Under the pieces are notes generated by a model, which saw only the letters and a program-made list of their open reading frames with translations, searched no databases and was not told the DNA's origin. Shown piece after piece: positions 8,119 through 16,970 of a DNA stretch of 62,518 bases; the stretch's first letter is position 1, and the number at the start of each line of letters is the position of its first letter. The position numbers were made by a program, and so were the translations under genes. Source of the DNA: Christensenellaceae bacterium. Lineage in GTDB: Bacteria; Bacillota; Clostridia; Christensenellales; Aristaeellaceae. The stretch spans positions 1-62,518 of the forward strand of contig JAAYRU010000016.1 in NCBI GenBank assembly GCA_012518615.1. Direction: 5' to 3'.

Positions 8119-8426
8119 GGAGTATAATCAATAGTAAGCCCAATTTATGAGGCTTAGCGCAAATAGCAAATCAAAGTGCAACGCTTTTTATACTGATCTC
8201 AGTTTAAAACAGCGTATAGATTGCAGCGAATTTTTTGATTTGGCAAAGCTTTAAGAAGGAAGCATAGCGACGCTATGTTGACTGATTAAAGAAAAGACAA
8301 ATCGGAAAAGGTGCGCAAGATAAAGCTGATTTAGGCTGAGATCATTATTATAATAACACTGAGTGCATTTTATTGAAACCTTTCCACAATGGGATAGAAA
8401 GTAGCCCTGAGTATTGAGCGCTTTTG
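8119..8426. other. Intergenic region (308 bp) holding a structured element
   Basis: No ORF is convincing. The main content is the palindromic element at 8194-8344. The remaining 80 bp before the sensor gene contain no clear terminator. Confidence 0.5.
8194..8344. repeat. 151-bp imperfectly palindromic element with 9-bp terminal inverted repeats
   Basis: TGATCTCAG (8194-8202) and CTGAGATCA (8336-8344) are perfect inverted termini. Nested inside are GATTTG (8237-8242) with CAAATC (8298-8303), and a central hairpin CATAGCG-A-CGCTATG (8263-8277). The nesting suggests one long folded RNA or DNA unit: a MITE or REP-like element, or a structured RNA. A single copy is seen in this window. Confidence 0.45.
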
Positions 8427-10970
8427 CTATTGTTTAGACACGCCATTGGGACGGATAACAGAAATGCCGCCTTTTTCAACCAATTCAACAAATTTGTCAA
8501 CAAGTTTGGGGTCAAACTGTGTACCGCTATTCTTTTTAAGGCAGGCTAAAGCTTCGTCCACGGTACGCCCTTTTTTGTATGGACGCGTAGAGAGCATTGC
8601 ATCAAAGGCATCCGCAACGCAAAGGATGCGTCCTAGCAGTGGAATATCTTCTCCCTTTAGCCCCGCGGGATACCCTTTTCCATCGTATCGTTCATGGTGC
8701 CCAAGCACCGCTGGAACAACATAGTCAAGCGATGGCAGATGGCTAATGATACCAACCGACTTTTCTACATGTTCCTTCATCTGCTCCATTTCCTCTTTGG
8801 TTAGCGGTCCTGGTTTATTTAGAATCCTTTCATCAATGCCGATTTTGCCAATATCATGCAACAAGCCCGCTTCACGGACGATTTCAGCCGTTTCAGGGCT
8901 CATATCCAGCGCCAAAGCAAGCTCTGAAGCGTAATACGCAACATTATTAGAGTGGTTGAATGTATAATGGTCCTTGGCATCAATGGCAGCGGTTAAGGCA
9001 TGGATGGTTGAGGCATAACTGGAGTATATCTCGTGCTTATGGTCTGTAGCATGTTCTCCGCTTGGCGAGTCCTCTATACGCCCGCCGGTACTGATTTGTA
9101 TAGCGTTACGACCACTTCGTTTTACTTGGAATATGGCCATATCTACATTATTTAGTAATTCGCGTGGAGTAGAGGCGCCATAAGGGATAGCGCAGATGCC
9201 GCCGCTTACAGTGATGGGACGCTTTTTTACTTTGTTGGCATCAGGCTCTGCATTTATCTGTTTTATTTGCGTGCGAATATTGCTTGCAAGTAAGCGGGTT
9301 GAATGTAAATCATAACCGGGCAGCAGAATTGCAAATTCCTTTCCGCTATATCGCGCTACAACGCCATTATCACCAACGCTTCCTTGAATAATGCTTGCAA
9401 TCTGTATAAGTATTGAATCGCCTTCTTTGTTACCGTACAGCTGATTGTAAAGTTTGAAATTGTCAATGTTAAGAGCGATTAACGCTAACGACTGACCGGA
9501 CAGTTCGGCATACTTGTCATCTACCATTTGCAGAAAGTATTTGCGGTTAAGCAAGCCGGTTAAATCATCAGAGCGCGCTTCAAGCCGAGCGTTTTCATAC
9601 AATTGTGCATTCTTGACTGCAATAGAAGCTATTGCAGCCACGGAACATAAAAAGCTTATATCGTCCAGTGTATAACGCGCATTACGCTCCTTAGACCCCA
9701 GTAGCACTATACTCATCATAGGTCCTTCACCAAGCAGCATTATGCAGGCAACATCCAGTTCCTGAAATTCTTTTTTCTCTTCGTCCCACATGGAGCGATA
9801 AGCCGGTGTGCGGCGGTATTCATCCATTAAGAGGCACTCACCTTGATTGCTCTGCGCTAATTGTGTAAATATCGGTGAATCGGTACGCAGCTTGGTAACG
9901 CGGTTATCCAGTGGATTAGCGCTATCCACAATGCGTAGATAATCGTCATCTTGGTTGGCTACGCATACATAAACTTTACGCACAGGCATTGACTTTATAA
10001 TTACCTGTACAAGCTGGCTTGAAACCTGCGAAAACTCCAACGATTTAGCGGCTGATGTGCTAAAAGTACGTAGTGTTTCCGCACGCAGATTTGTGTCTTT
10101 GATAAATACGCTATCAATAAAGCGTTTCATAATATTATAGATAATAGAGGTAACCGCGAAAAACACAAGCGATACAATCAGCAGGTCATGCCCCTTACTC
10201 AGCAGTATATTGTTGCGAATAAAATGCTCTATATCTCTTAATAACAGCGCAAAAAGCACGGTAGAAATCATCGCCGCTATAAAGTAAACGGTTCCGCGCG
10301 ATACTAACAAATCAAGCCGCAATAAGCGTCGTCTATATAAGGCATAGTATAAGCATATAACAAACACCACACCGGACAATACGTCTATCGGAAAGCCTTC
10401 AAAGAAAGGTAGTAGCAGCAGTAGATGTCCCAGCATCAAGGCAAGTAGCCCTATGCCTACAGGCAAGAAAGCGCGTGAGCGTGCTTGATCTGTTTTATTC
10501 ATATGCCAAATGATGACATTCATGTGTATAACTGTAGCTAATAGCAGCACTGCTAACACCGCCACATGCCATGTAATGGTATATACAAACCGCCCGCCTG
10601 TTTCGTCAGGTATGAAGCGCGGCGCCGCAAGCAATAATTCTGTTTTTGTGTTGAAAATGAATGCCGCAATCAGGAGCACCAGCCAAACCCGTGTAAGTAT
10701 ACCTGCCTTAACGCCGGCAAACTCCTGTACAAAGCGGAGCAATGAATAAGCAAGCATAAGTAAACCGAAAATAGATATATCATACCAGAGCTTGATTCCT
10801 ACTACGGCTTGCTGGCGCATCAAAAAAGACCCGCCTGTCCATAGCACACAGCTTATCAAAACCCAAATGAATGCTATTATCAGACGCGTCTTACGGCTAG
10901 CAATCAATGCAAGCAATAAGAACAGATAACAGCATACTCCTACCACTGGGATTGCATTTGCAAAACTCAT
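8427..10970 (-). CDS. Membrane GAF-GGDEF-HD-GYP protein, predicted c-di-GMP phosphodiesterase
   Basis: An 847-residue cyclic di-GMP signalling protein. Residues 1 to about 285 contain around eight hydrophobic helices, about 290-455 a GAF-like sensor domain, about 465-625 a GGDEF domain, and about 660-840 an HD-GYP domain. The HD-GYP active site is intact: HDIGKIGI near residue 705, HHERYDGKGYP near 757-767, then DAFDAM. The GGDEF signature is degenerate (SGKEF near residue 541), so cyclase activity is unlikely and the domain may only bind GTP. It overlaps the upstream GH3-type gene by 4 bp, tying c-di-GMP turnover to that operon. Confidence 0.85.
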   Translation of the reverse strand: MSFANAIPVVGVCCYLFLLLALIASRKTRLIIAFIWVLISCVLWTGGSFLMRQQAVVGIKLWYDISIFGLLMLAYSLLRFVQEFAGVKAGILTRVWLVLLIAAFIFNTKTELLLAAPRFIPDETGGRFVYTITWHVAVLAVLLLATVIHMNVIIWHMNKTDQARSRAFLPVGIGLLALMLGHLLLLLPFFEGFPIDVLSGVVFVICLYYALYRRRLLRLDLLVSRGTVYFIAAMISTVLFALLLRDIEHFIRNNILLSKGHDLLIVSLVFFAVTSIIYNIMKRFIDSVFIKDTNLRAETLRTFSTSAAKSLEFSQVSSQLVQVIIKSMPVRKVYVCVANQDDDYLRIVDSANPLDNRVTKLRTDSPIFTQLAQSNQGECLLMDEYRRTPAYRSMWDEEKKEFQELDVACIMLLGEGPMMSIVLLGSKERNARYTLDDISFLCSVAAIASIAVKNAQLYENARLEARSDDLTGLLNRKYFLQMVDDKYAELSGQSLALIALNIDNFKLYNQLYGNKEGDSILIQIASIIQGSVGDNGVVARYSGKEFAILLPGYDLHSTRLLASNIRTQIKQINAEPDANKVKKRPITVSGGICAIPYGASTPRELLNNVDMAIFQVKRSGRNAIQISTGGRIEDSPSGEHATDHKHEIYSSYASTIHALTAAIDAKDHYTFNHSNNVAYYASELALALDMSPETAEIVREAGLLHDIGKIGIDERILNKPGPLTKEEMEQMKEHVEKSVGIISHLPSLDYVVPAVLGHHERYDGKGYPAGLKGEDIPLLGRILCVADAFDAMLSTRPYKKGRTVDEALACLKKNSGTQFDPKLVDKFVELVEKGGISVIRPNGVSKQ

Positions 10971-12592
10971 ACTGCACTATCCTCACTATAAATTGCATGC
11001 TGCTGGGATGCAAGCAGCGTCTGTATGTGCATAGATGGGGGGTTCATTCTGCGCGGAACACAGCCTGTGCGTAAACAGGCAGCAAAGGTACCGCAGCGCA
11101 GAATGGTAATCTTCAAGGGGTCATACCCCATAATTCTCATAAGGTATTTATAATCCTTATCAATATAGCGGAAGTAAATACTCAGCTGTTCACGAAGGAT
11201 TTCCTGCGATACGGCATGGTCTGCCAGCGAATTAGGTTTCAATTCCGCATATAGATGCATAAAGGGCTTTCCTGTCTCTGTAAACTCCTTGCATGCAACC
11301 CAATTACAAATAGGTAAGCCGGACAAACGGACTACATTATTTATGGAATTTTCGGATATACGGGTAAAGCCCGCTATGTCGATTATATCCGCAGTGCGGT
11401 CTATATAGATAAAACGGGGCAGGTATGCGCCGCCAGCATCTTTGTTAGGACCTAAACAGCGATATAAATCCCCTACTCTATAGCGCATAAATGCTCCGCC
11501 TTTGAATACCGATATAACCAGCTCATACTTTTCGCCTGTTTGCACTTGGTCCATAAGGCAGGTTTTAGGAATGTAAGCGGGGTTTAGAGCGCTCTTTTCA
11601 AATTCACTCTCCGGTATAAATTCATAGAAACAGGCATCCGGGAAGAAATACAAACCATCTCTTGCCCAAGTTTCAACGCCAATACAGGTGGGTTCAGTAC
11701 CTGCAAACACTTCTACCGGACGAATGCCCCACAAAGCTTCCAAATCGTCTTTATAACAATTGTTATCCGTTCCTGCCACCATAAATCCCCGCAGATGGAA
11801 TACATCCTTTGGCAGCATGGAGCGGTTTTCACTTTTGCTTTTGCTGCGGGCTTTTAGGTATTTAAACGCCATACGCGGAGACATTTTAAATAGTGACTTG
11901 AGCCCTCCCTCGCCCTTTCCTGCCGCATCTCCAAAGCTCTGGCTTACAAATGTAGCTACGCTGCCTAGCGCAAAAAAGTAATCAATGCCCCTTTGAAGCC
12001 CCATTCTAAAGCCGCGACGATTACGCTCTGAAAAAGACATGCGTTCTGCTTCGGTTACAGGTGGTAAAAAACGCAGATCTATTTCCTGATGGAGTGCGCG
12101 CGGCAATAGCCCCGTAGCATAGGGAAGGGGCGCAAGACCATAAAGGAAGGTGTTGTTTGGAGCTATGTCAAACTTGCCCTTACCGGTGCTGGTGGCAAGC
12201 ATCATGCAGGCCATAATATTGTTTCCAAAGGTATTGAGCATACTGCGCGTATATGGAGCAAGTTTTATTGGATGTTTTCCGCCTTCCCAAGCGGTTTGAA
12301 TCCAAACCACAGGTTCATCGGGCAGTAATTCGCCGCGTTTTAATAGTAGCACATCGGCGTAATCGGCATAGGTAGTCAGAGGAAAACTGTTGCGGAAATC
12401 CTCAATATTGTAAAAAACTTTTCCTTTGGATAATTTTTTGCCCAGCTCACATTTGCTCCACAGGTGTATCTGCTCAAGAAGCAATTGCTCCTGAATAAGC
12501 ATAAACTCTTGAAGTGTGTAATCTAGGAAACCACAATATTCCTCCCACAGTTCTCCGCGTGGGGTTGTCTTTAATCGGTCTTGAAAACGCAT
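10967..12592 (-). CDS. GH3-family acyl-adenylating enzyme (acyl-amido synthetase-like)
   Basis: A 541-residue protein resembling the GH3 auxin-responsive family, ANL-type enzymes that adenylate a carboxylic acid and in plants join it to an amino acid. Supporting features are the N-terminal FRNSFPLTTYADY segment, HLRGFMVAGTDNNCYKDDLEALWG and FAGTEPTCIG in the nucleotide-binding core, then MRYRVGDLYRC and RFIYIDRTADIIDIAGFTRI near the C-terminal hinge. Bacterial homologues are mostly uncharacterised. It lies 4 bases after the ICMT-like gene and overlaps the sensor gene by 4 bp, so the three are co-transcribed. Substrate unknown. Confidence 0.7.
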   Translation of the reverse strand: MRFQDRLKTTPRGELWEEYCGFLDYTLQEFMLIQEQLLLEQIHLWSKCELGKKLSKGKVFYNIEDFRNSFPLTTYADYADVLLLKRGELLPDEPVVWIQTAWEGGKHPIKLAPYTRSMLNTFGNNIMACMMLATSTGKGKFDIAPNNTFLYGLAPLPYATGLLPRALHQEIDLRFLPPVTEAERMSFSERNRRGFRMGLQRGIDYFFALGSVATFVSQSFGDAAGKGEGGLKSLFKMSPRMAFKYLKARSKSKSENRSMLPKDVFHLRGFMVAGTDNNCYKDDLEALWGIRPVEVFAGTEPTCIGVETWARDGLYFFPDACFYEFIPESEFEKSALNPAYIPKTCLMDQVQTGEKYELVISVFKGGAFMRYRVGDLYRCLGPNKDAGGAYLPRFIYIDRTADIIDIAGFTRISENSINNVVRLSGLPICNWVACKEFTETGKPFMHLYAELKPNSLADHAVSQEILREQLSIYFRYIDKDYKYLMRIMGYDPLKITILRCGTFAACLRTGCVPRRMNPPSMHIQTLLASQQHAIYSEDSAV

Positions 12593-12596
12593 AGCT

Positions 12597-13157
12597 TTAC
12601 AACCTCTTTCTTAAGCGTGGTATGAGGAACGGAACAGATAGTTTGTAGTCATCATAATCTGAAAAGATACGGGGAAAGGTCCATAAATCCTGGAACTGAA
12701 CATACAGAAGATTTAGAAACGAAACCAGCCCTACAAATAACCACATGCGCGTTGTAGGCATAGCAAGTGCGATAAAAAACAGTGCGAGTGCCAGAAACCA
12801 TACGCCAGGATGCCGACAGATGCCGTATAAGCCTGTACGCGTAACTGTGCGTGGAGCAGCATCAACCGAATCCGTGTACGATTCTGAAAAAGGAATGGCA
12901 AAAAACAGCGCATACACAAGCAGGATAGTATGAATTGCAGATAAGGCAAGCCATACATAGTCGATACTATCAAGTGGCGCTGTTTGGCCAAAAGCAATAT
13001 GTACCTCGGCTATAGTTGCTGCCAACAATGATAGCGCCCCTAAAGGGAACAGGATTTGCAGTGTTCTAAAGCGTAGGGTAACTGAATTCACATCAAAGAG
13101 GAAGAACGCCGCAAACGCAATGATAGCTAAAGCCACACCGTGTCCACCCCTTTCCAC
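12597..13157 (-). CDS. Isoprenylcysteine carboxyl methyltransferase (ICMT/PEMT)-like membrane protein
   Basis: A 186-residue integral membrane protein with about five hydrophobic segments. The C-terminal half has GLYGICRHPGVWFL, matching the RHPxY/G SAM-binding core of the phospholipid methyltransferase and ICMT families. The frame opens with GTG at 13157; a second GTG at 13136 lies 8 bases after AAAGGGG and is an equally good or better start (179 residues). Probably a SAM-dependent methyltransferase for a lipid or lipophilic acid. First gene of the operon with the GH3-like enzyme and the HD-GYP sensor. Substrate unknown. Confidence 0.65.
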   Translation of the reverse strand: MERGGHGVALAIIAFAAFFLFDVNSVTLRFRTLQILFPLGALSLLAATIAEVHIAFGQTAPLDSIDYVWLALSAIHTILLVYALFFAIPFSESYTDSVDAAPRTVTRTGLYGICRHPGVWFLALALFFIALAMPTTRMWLFVGLVSFLNLLYVQFQDLWTFPRIFSDYDDYKLSVPFLIPRLRKRL

Positions 13158-13178
13158 TTAGTGAACCTTACAGAAAAT

Positions 13179-13207
13179 ATTCTATCACATATATTTTGTT
13201 TTTGCAA
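13179..13207 (-). promoter_or_regulatory. Promoter of the ICMT-GH3-sensor operon
   Basis: Minus strand TTGCAA (13202-13207), 17-bp spacer, TAGAAT (13179-13184), about 20 bases before the first start codon. Confidence 0.55.
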
Positions 13208-13360
13208 TAGTAATATTAATTTAATTTTAATTTCATAATTCTACCAAAAAAGTTTATGTAACTAGTAATAAAGAGAGGAATAATCAATGCAGTAAACAAC
13301 TCTGCCCTTTATTATTATTGTTGCTAATAATTAATAATTTCTTAAGTCTAAAAAGAAAAA

Positions 13361-14692
13361 TTAATACATAACAAGATATTTATCCACTTCCCAGCTGGAT
13401 ACACGGGTGGAATATTCCTTCCACTCCTCTTGCTTGCCGCGCAGATAATAAGTCCACACATGTTCGCCAAGAGTATCTAGCACCAAAGCATCCTCCTGCA
13501 TACAGGCTAAAGCTTCCTCAAGTGAAGCGGGGAGGCTTTTTACATTCATTGCCTTACGTTTTTCAGGGCTCATGGTAAATATATTTTCCGGTATTTCGGC
13601 TGGAGGCTCTAGCCCTCTTTCTATACCGTCTAATCCCGCCCTTAGGCAAAGAGCAAGCGCCAAGTAGGGGTTGCAAGCGGGGTCGGGGCTACGCAATTCA
13701 AGCCTTGTGCTTTTCCCCCTTGCCGCAGGTACTCGAATCAGCACACTGCGGTTGCTTGCAGACCATGAAAGGTAGCAGGGAGCTTCAAACCCCGGCACTA
13801 AACGCTTATAGGAATTTACCAAGGGGTTGGTTATGGCGGTCATGCCACGCACATGTTCAAGAAGCCCTGCAATGAAGGAATAGGCTTCCTTTGAAAGTTC
13901 CAAATCGCCCTTGGGGTCGTAGAAAACATTATCCCCATTTTTATTTAGCGATATATTTACATGCATACCGTTGCCCGCCTCGTTAAATATGGGCTTTGGC
14001 ATAAATGTTGCATGCAGTTTATGGCGCTGCGCAAGGGTTTTAACAGCCAATTTAAAAGTCATTATGCGGTCAGCGGTTTCAAGCGCACCTGCGTGCTTAA
14101 AGTCAATCTCATGTTGACCGCCGGCAAGCTCGTGGTGTGAGGTTTCTATTTCAAAGCCCATATCTTCCAGCGCCAAACATATATCCTGCCGGGCGCTCTC
14201 TCCCCTATCTAGGGGCGCCAAGTCAAAATAGCCCGCCTCATCGCCAGTGTGGGTGGTTGGGCGACCCTTATCGTCCAGATGGAAAAGGAAAAACTCAAGC
14301 TCCGGTCCTATATTGCAAGTATAGCCAAGCTCCGCCGCTTTATTTATGGCGCGCTTTAGTACATAACGCGGGTCTCCGGCAAAAGGACTGCCGTCATGGT
14401 TATGCACATCGCATATAAAACGGGCAACCTTTATGCCGTCATCATGCCAAGGCAACAGAGAAAAACTGTCCAAATCCGGAAACAGGCGCATATCGCTTTC
14501 TTCAATGCGTACAAAGCCCTCAATTGAGGAACCGTCAATGGTCATCTCATTATCGAGCGTTTTTTCAATTTGAGAAGCGGTTATGGTTACATTTTTCATC
14601 TGACCGAATATATCTGTAAATTGCAGGCGGATAAACCGCACACCTTCATCCTTAATCCGGCGGATAATATTTTCTCGTTTTGCCTTGTCCAT
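13361..14692 (-). CDS. glnA: Glutamine synthetase, type I
   Basis: ATP-dependent amidation of glutamate by ammonia in the cytoplasm; the dodecameric GSI-alpha form typical of Firmicutes (443 residues, no adenylylation loop). Recognisable elements are the N-terminal beta-grasp (RFIRLQFTDIFGQMKN, then TIDGSSIEGFVRIEESDMRL), the metal-binding GPELEFFLF, GGQHEIDFKH, GNGMHVNISL, and NPLVNSYKRLVPGFEAP, followed by the ATP and substrate arginines in NRSVLIRVP. A strong promoter lies at 14754-14783 and a hairpin with a T-run in the short leader suggests attenuation. No glnR or ammonium transporter is adjacent. Confidence 0.95.
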   Translation of the reverse strand: MDKAKRENIIRRIKDEGVRFIRLQFTDIFGQMKNVTITASQIEKTLDNEMTIDGSSIEGFVRIEESDMRLFPDLDSFSLLPWHDDGIKVARFICDVHNHDGSPFAGDPRYVLKRAINKAAELGYTCNIGPELEFFLFHLDDKGRPTTHTGDEAGYFDLAPLDRGESARQDICLALEDMGFEIETSHHELAGGQHEIDFKHAGALETADRIMTFKLAVKTLAQRHKLHATFMPKPIFNEAGNGMHVNISLNKNGDNVFYDPKGDLELSKEAYSFIAGLLEHVRGMTAITNPLVNSYKRLVPGFEAPCYLSWSASNRSVLIRVPAARGKSTRLELRSPDPACNPYLALALCLRAGLDGIERGLEPPAEIPENIFTMSPEKRKAMNVKSLPASLEEALACMQEDALVLDTLGEHVWTYYLRGKQEEWKEYSTRVSSWEVDKYLVMY

Positions 14693-14711
14693 ATTTTACA
14701 CTCCTCCCAAA

Positions 14712-14748
14712 TAAAAAAAGCCGCTTTCAATAACCAATTCTTTTCGCA
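14712..14748 (-). promoter_or_regulatory. Terminator-like hairpin in the glnA leader
   Basis: In the roughly 55-nt leader, minus strand TTTCAAT pairs with ATTGAAA and is followed by GCGGC and seven Ts, then GGGAGGAG and ATG. This may be an attenuator. The stem is AT-rich, and no ANTAR or glutamine-riboswitch fold could be confirmed by eye. Confidence 0.35.
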
Positions 14749-14753
14749 TTGAA

Positions 14754-14783
14754 ATTATAGGGTTACAAAGCCTTTTCTGTCAA
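14754..14783 (-). promoter_or_regulatory. glnA promoter
   Basis: Minus strand TTGACA (14778-14783), 18-bp spacer, TATAAT (14754-14759); near-consensus. Confidence 0.7.
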
Positions 14784-14799
14784 CCAAAAACAGTGAAAA

Positions 14800-14836
14800 T
14801 GCAATGGTTCACTGCGCTTAAGCGGATTTCATTGCA
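14800..14836. terminator. Hairpin after scpB
   Basis: TGCAATG (14800-14806) pairs with CATTGCA (14830-14836), with a smaller GCTTAAGC self-complementary core. On the minus strand it is followed by TTTTCACTG, so it is a plausible end for the long leftward operon. Confidence 0.45.
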
Positions 14837-14848
14837 AATAATTAAATA

Positions 14849-15466
14849 TTATTCATGTTCTGTTTCGTTTTCTATTATGATTTGCTCTGTGTTGTCCTCA
14901 TCATACTCGCTATCATAATAGATTTCTTCTTCAGTTTCCTCCGAAATTTCAGGGGATTTTTCCTCTGGCTTAGGAAGTTCATCTATAGATGATATGCCAA
15001 AATGGGATAGAAATTCATCTGTAGTGCGATATAGGAAAGGGCGACCCAATGTATCCTTTCTGCCGCATACTTCTATAAGATTTTTATTTACCAAGGACTG
15101 CAGGGAATAATCACATTTAACTCCCCTTACCATCTCAACATCAAGTCTGGTTACAGGCTGCCTATATGCAACTACCGCAAGCGTTTCAAGAGCTGCGTTT
15201 GAAAGGGATTGCCTCTGTATAGGTTGAAGCATTTTTTCTACATATGGGGCATAGCATTCCCTCGTTTTTAGCTGAATATGTTTGCCGAACCTGTGTAAGC
15301 GAACTCCACTATGCTGCTCATCGTATTTTTTTTGAATATGCTCAACCGCATGTTCTACATCAAGCTGCGCTATTTCAAGGTTTGAAGCTATATCCCCTAT
15401 GAAAACAGGGTCGCCTGATACAAATAGTATTGCCTCTATAATTCCGCTAAGCTCATCTATGCTCAA
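14849..15466 (-). CDS. scpB: Segregation and condensation protein B
   Basis: The winged-helix kleisin partner that binds ScpA and the SMC ATPase in chromosome condensation. 205 residues, with the ScpB core ALETLAVVAYRQPVTRLDVEMVRGV and LGRPFLYRTTDEFLSHFGI, and an acidic C-terminal tail rich in Glu and Asp. The start is a TTG that overlaps the scpA stop (TTGA), so it depends on translational coupling; I see no strong Shine-Dalgarno. Last gene of the leftward run. Confidence 0.92.
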   Translation of the reverse strand: MSIDELSGIIEAILFVSGDPVFIGDIASNLEIAQLDVEHAVEHIQKKYDEQHSGVRLHRFGKHIQLKTRECYAPYVEKMLQPIQRQSLSNAALETLAVVAYRQPVTRLDVEMVRGVKCDYSLQSLVNKNLIEVCGRKDTLGRPFLYRTTDEFLSHFGISSIDELPKPEEKSPEISEETEEEIYYDSEYDEDNTEQIIIENETEHE

Positions 15467-16191
15467 TGCTTTAACCTGCCCTTTTGATTATTTAGTATAT
15501 ATATTTCCCCGTAAGTATTTTCCTGCACGCAGGATATTTTCCCAAGGCGAATAAGCTCAAGCAGGGCTAAAAACACAACTACCACCTCATGCCTTGTGGG
15601 ACTTTTGCTCAGCACCGAATTAAATGATACCCTGCCGCCTCTACTTAGCTTTAGTATATTAGCCATACAATCCCTAACCGTATGTTCCTCGCGCATAATG
15701 CGGTGTACGCTTGTTTCTTCATCTTCGTCCTCGGGCAAGCGCGCAAGAAGATTTGCAAAGGCTTCTGCAAGCGCGGATAGAGAAAGCCCTTCAAGCTCCA
15801 AAGTTGGAGGAGGGAGTGGAAACTCTTCCGGAAGTTTTTCATACATTTTAGCTGCGGTTTTTTCAAACTGCTGCATTTCCTTTGCAACCTTTTTAAGGGC
15901 TGCATATTCCTCAAGCTGGCGGATTAAAAGCTGTTCCGGATCTTCCTCCTGCGGTGGTTCTGGCTTAGGTAACAGTGAGCGGCTTTTAATAAGCAAAAGC
16001 GTCGCCGCCATTTGTATAAATGCGCTAGCTTCTTCCATGTCTATATCCTCCGCCTCTCTAACCGCGGCTATGTATTGGTCTGTAATTTCGGATACAAAAA
16101 TATCCTTGATATCTATCTTAGCCTTGCCTATTAAAAAAAGCAGCATATCAAGCGGGCCTTCAAATTGACTAAGCCTAAATATGCGCGCCAT
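15463..16191 (-). CDS. scpA: Segregation and condensation protein A (kleisin)
   Basis: The kleisin subunit bridging SMC heads. 242 residues, with the family N-terminus FEGPLDMLLFLIGKAKIDIKDI, the DQYIAAV and MAATLLLIKSRSLLP segments, a variable acidic middle, and a C-terminal winged helix (FLALLELIRLGKI). The ATG shares one base with the stop of the upstream M50 protease gene and the 3' end overlaps scpB by 4 bp, indicating tight coupling. Confidence 0.93.
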   Translation of the reverse strand: MARIFRLSQFEGPLDMLLFLIGKAKIDIKDIFVSEITDQYIAAVREAEDIDMEEASAFIQMAATLLLIKSRSLLPKPEPPQEEDPEQLLIRQLEEYAALKKVAKEMQQFEKTAAKMYEKLPEEFPLPPPTLELEGLSLSALAEAFANLLARLPEDEDEETSVHRIMREEHTVRDCMANILKLSRGGRVSFNSVLSKSPTRHEVVVVFLALLELIRLGKISCVQENTYGEIYILNNQKGRLKH

Positions 16192-16964
16192 TAAATACCT
16201 ACTAGCCTTAGCATTATATCCAGCACATTGCCTTGCACAAAATATATAGCTTTGCCAACAAAATCCGAAACCACGTCTGTAAACAGCATTAGAGCCATTA
16301 GAGCGCCCTGCATTATTCTAAATGGTTTGCCGCCCATGTATATTTTCCCCTTAAATACAAGCTGGTTTACTACATGAAAACCATCTAGCGGGGGCAGCGG
16401 CAATAGGTTAAACAGGCACAAACCTATATTTATAAGTATAGAATGTAAAACCACCCTCTGCAAGTGAACAAGCCAAGGGGTTTTAAGCAGGGGCATAAGT
16501 ACATCTACATATTCCGGAAAAAGCTGTATTGTAAAGCCGTCGCTCCTTGCATCAAGAAAAAAGCGGTATACATTAGCTGAATCAAAGGGTATTTCGTACA
16601 GATGCCTTCCTATAAATACAGCAAGAAGTGTTGATATTAAAAATACCATAAAATTGACGGTTACTCCTGCTAAGGATACTAATATATCGTCCCTTTTGGG
16701 GTTTTTAAAATTGTTTGGATTTATTGACACAGGCTTTGCCCAGCCGAAGCCGAATAAAAACAAGCATATGGTTCCAAGAGGGTCCATATGTTTTATAGGG
16801 TTAAGGCTCAGCCTCCCCATAATCCTCGCGGTAGGGTCTCCACATTTTGCGGCTACATATCCATGGGCGTACTCGTGCAATGTAATAGCCATAAGCACGG
16901 CGGGCGCCCTATATAGCATGAATAGAAGAAATCCGCGCGGATCTTTAGACAGCCAATCCAGCAT
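16191..16964 (-). CDS. Site-2 protease family (M50) membrane metalloprotease
   Basis: A 257-residue intramembrane zinc protease of the small RseP/SpoIVFB-like type. The HEXXH motif is HEYAH near residues 29-33 in a hydrophobic helix, and the third ligand motif is NLLPLPPLDGFH near residue 190. About five to six membrane segments, with no PDZ or CBS domain. Such genes commonly sit directly upstream of scpAB in Firmicutes, as here. The substrate is unknown. It ends one base into scpA and starts six bases after the TPR gene. Confidence 0.85.
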   Translation of the reverse strand: MLDWLSKDPRGFLLFMLYRAPAVLMAITLHEYAHGYVAAKCGDPTARIMGRLSLNPIKHMDPLGTICLFLFGFGWAKPVSINPNNFKNPKRDDILVSLAGVTVNFMVFLISTLLAVFIGRHLYEIPFDSANVYRFFLDARSDGFTIQLFPEYVDVLMPLLKTPWLVHLQRVVLHSILINIGLCLFNLLPLPPLDGFHVVNQLVFKGKIYMGGKPFRIMQGALMALMLFTDVVSDFVGKAIYFVQGNVLDIMLRLVGI

Positions 16965-16970
16965 ATATTG

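Noticed and set aside
15596-16168. 190-codon rightward ORF
   Set aside because: Serine-rich shadow antisense to scpA with no ribosome binding site or family pattern.
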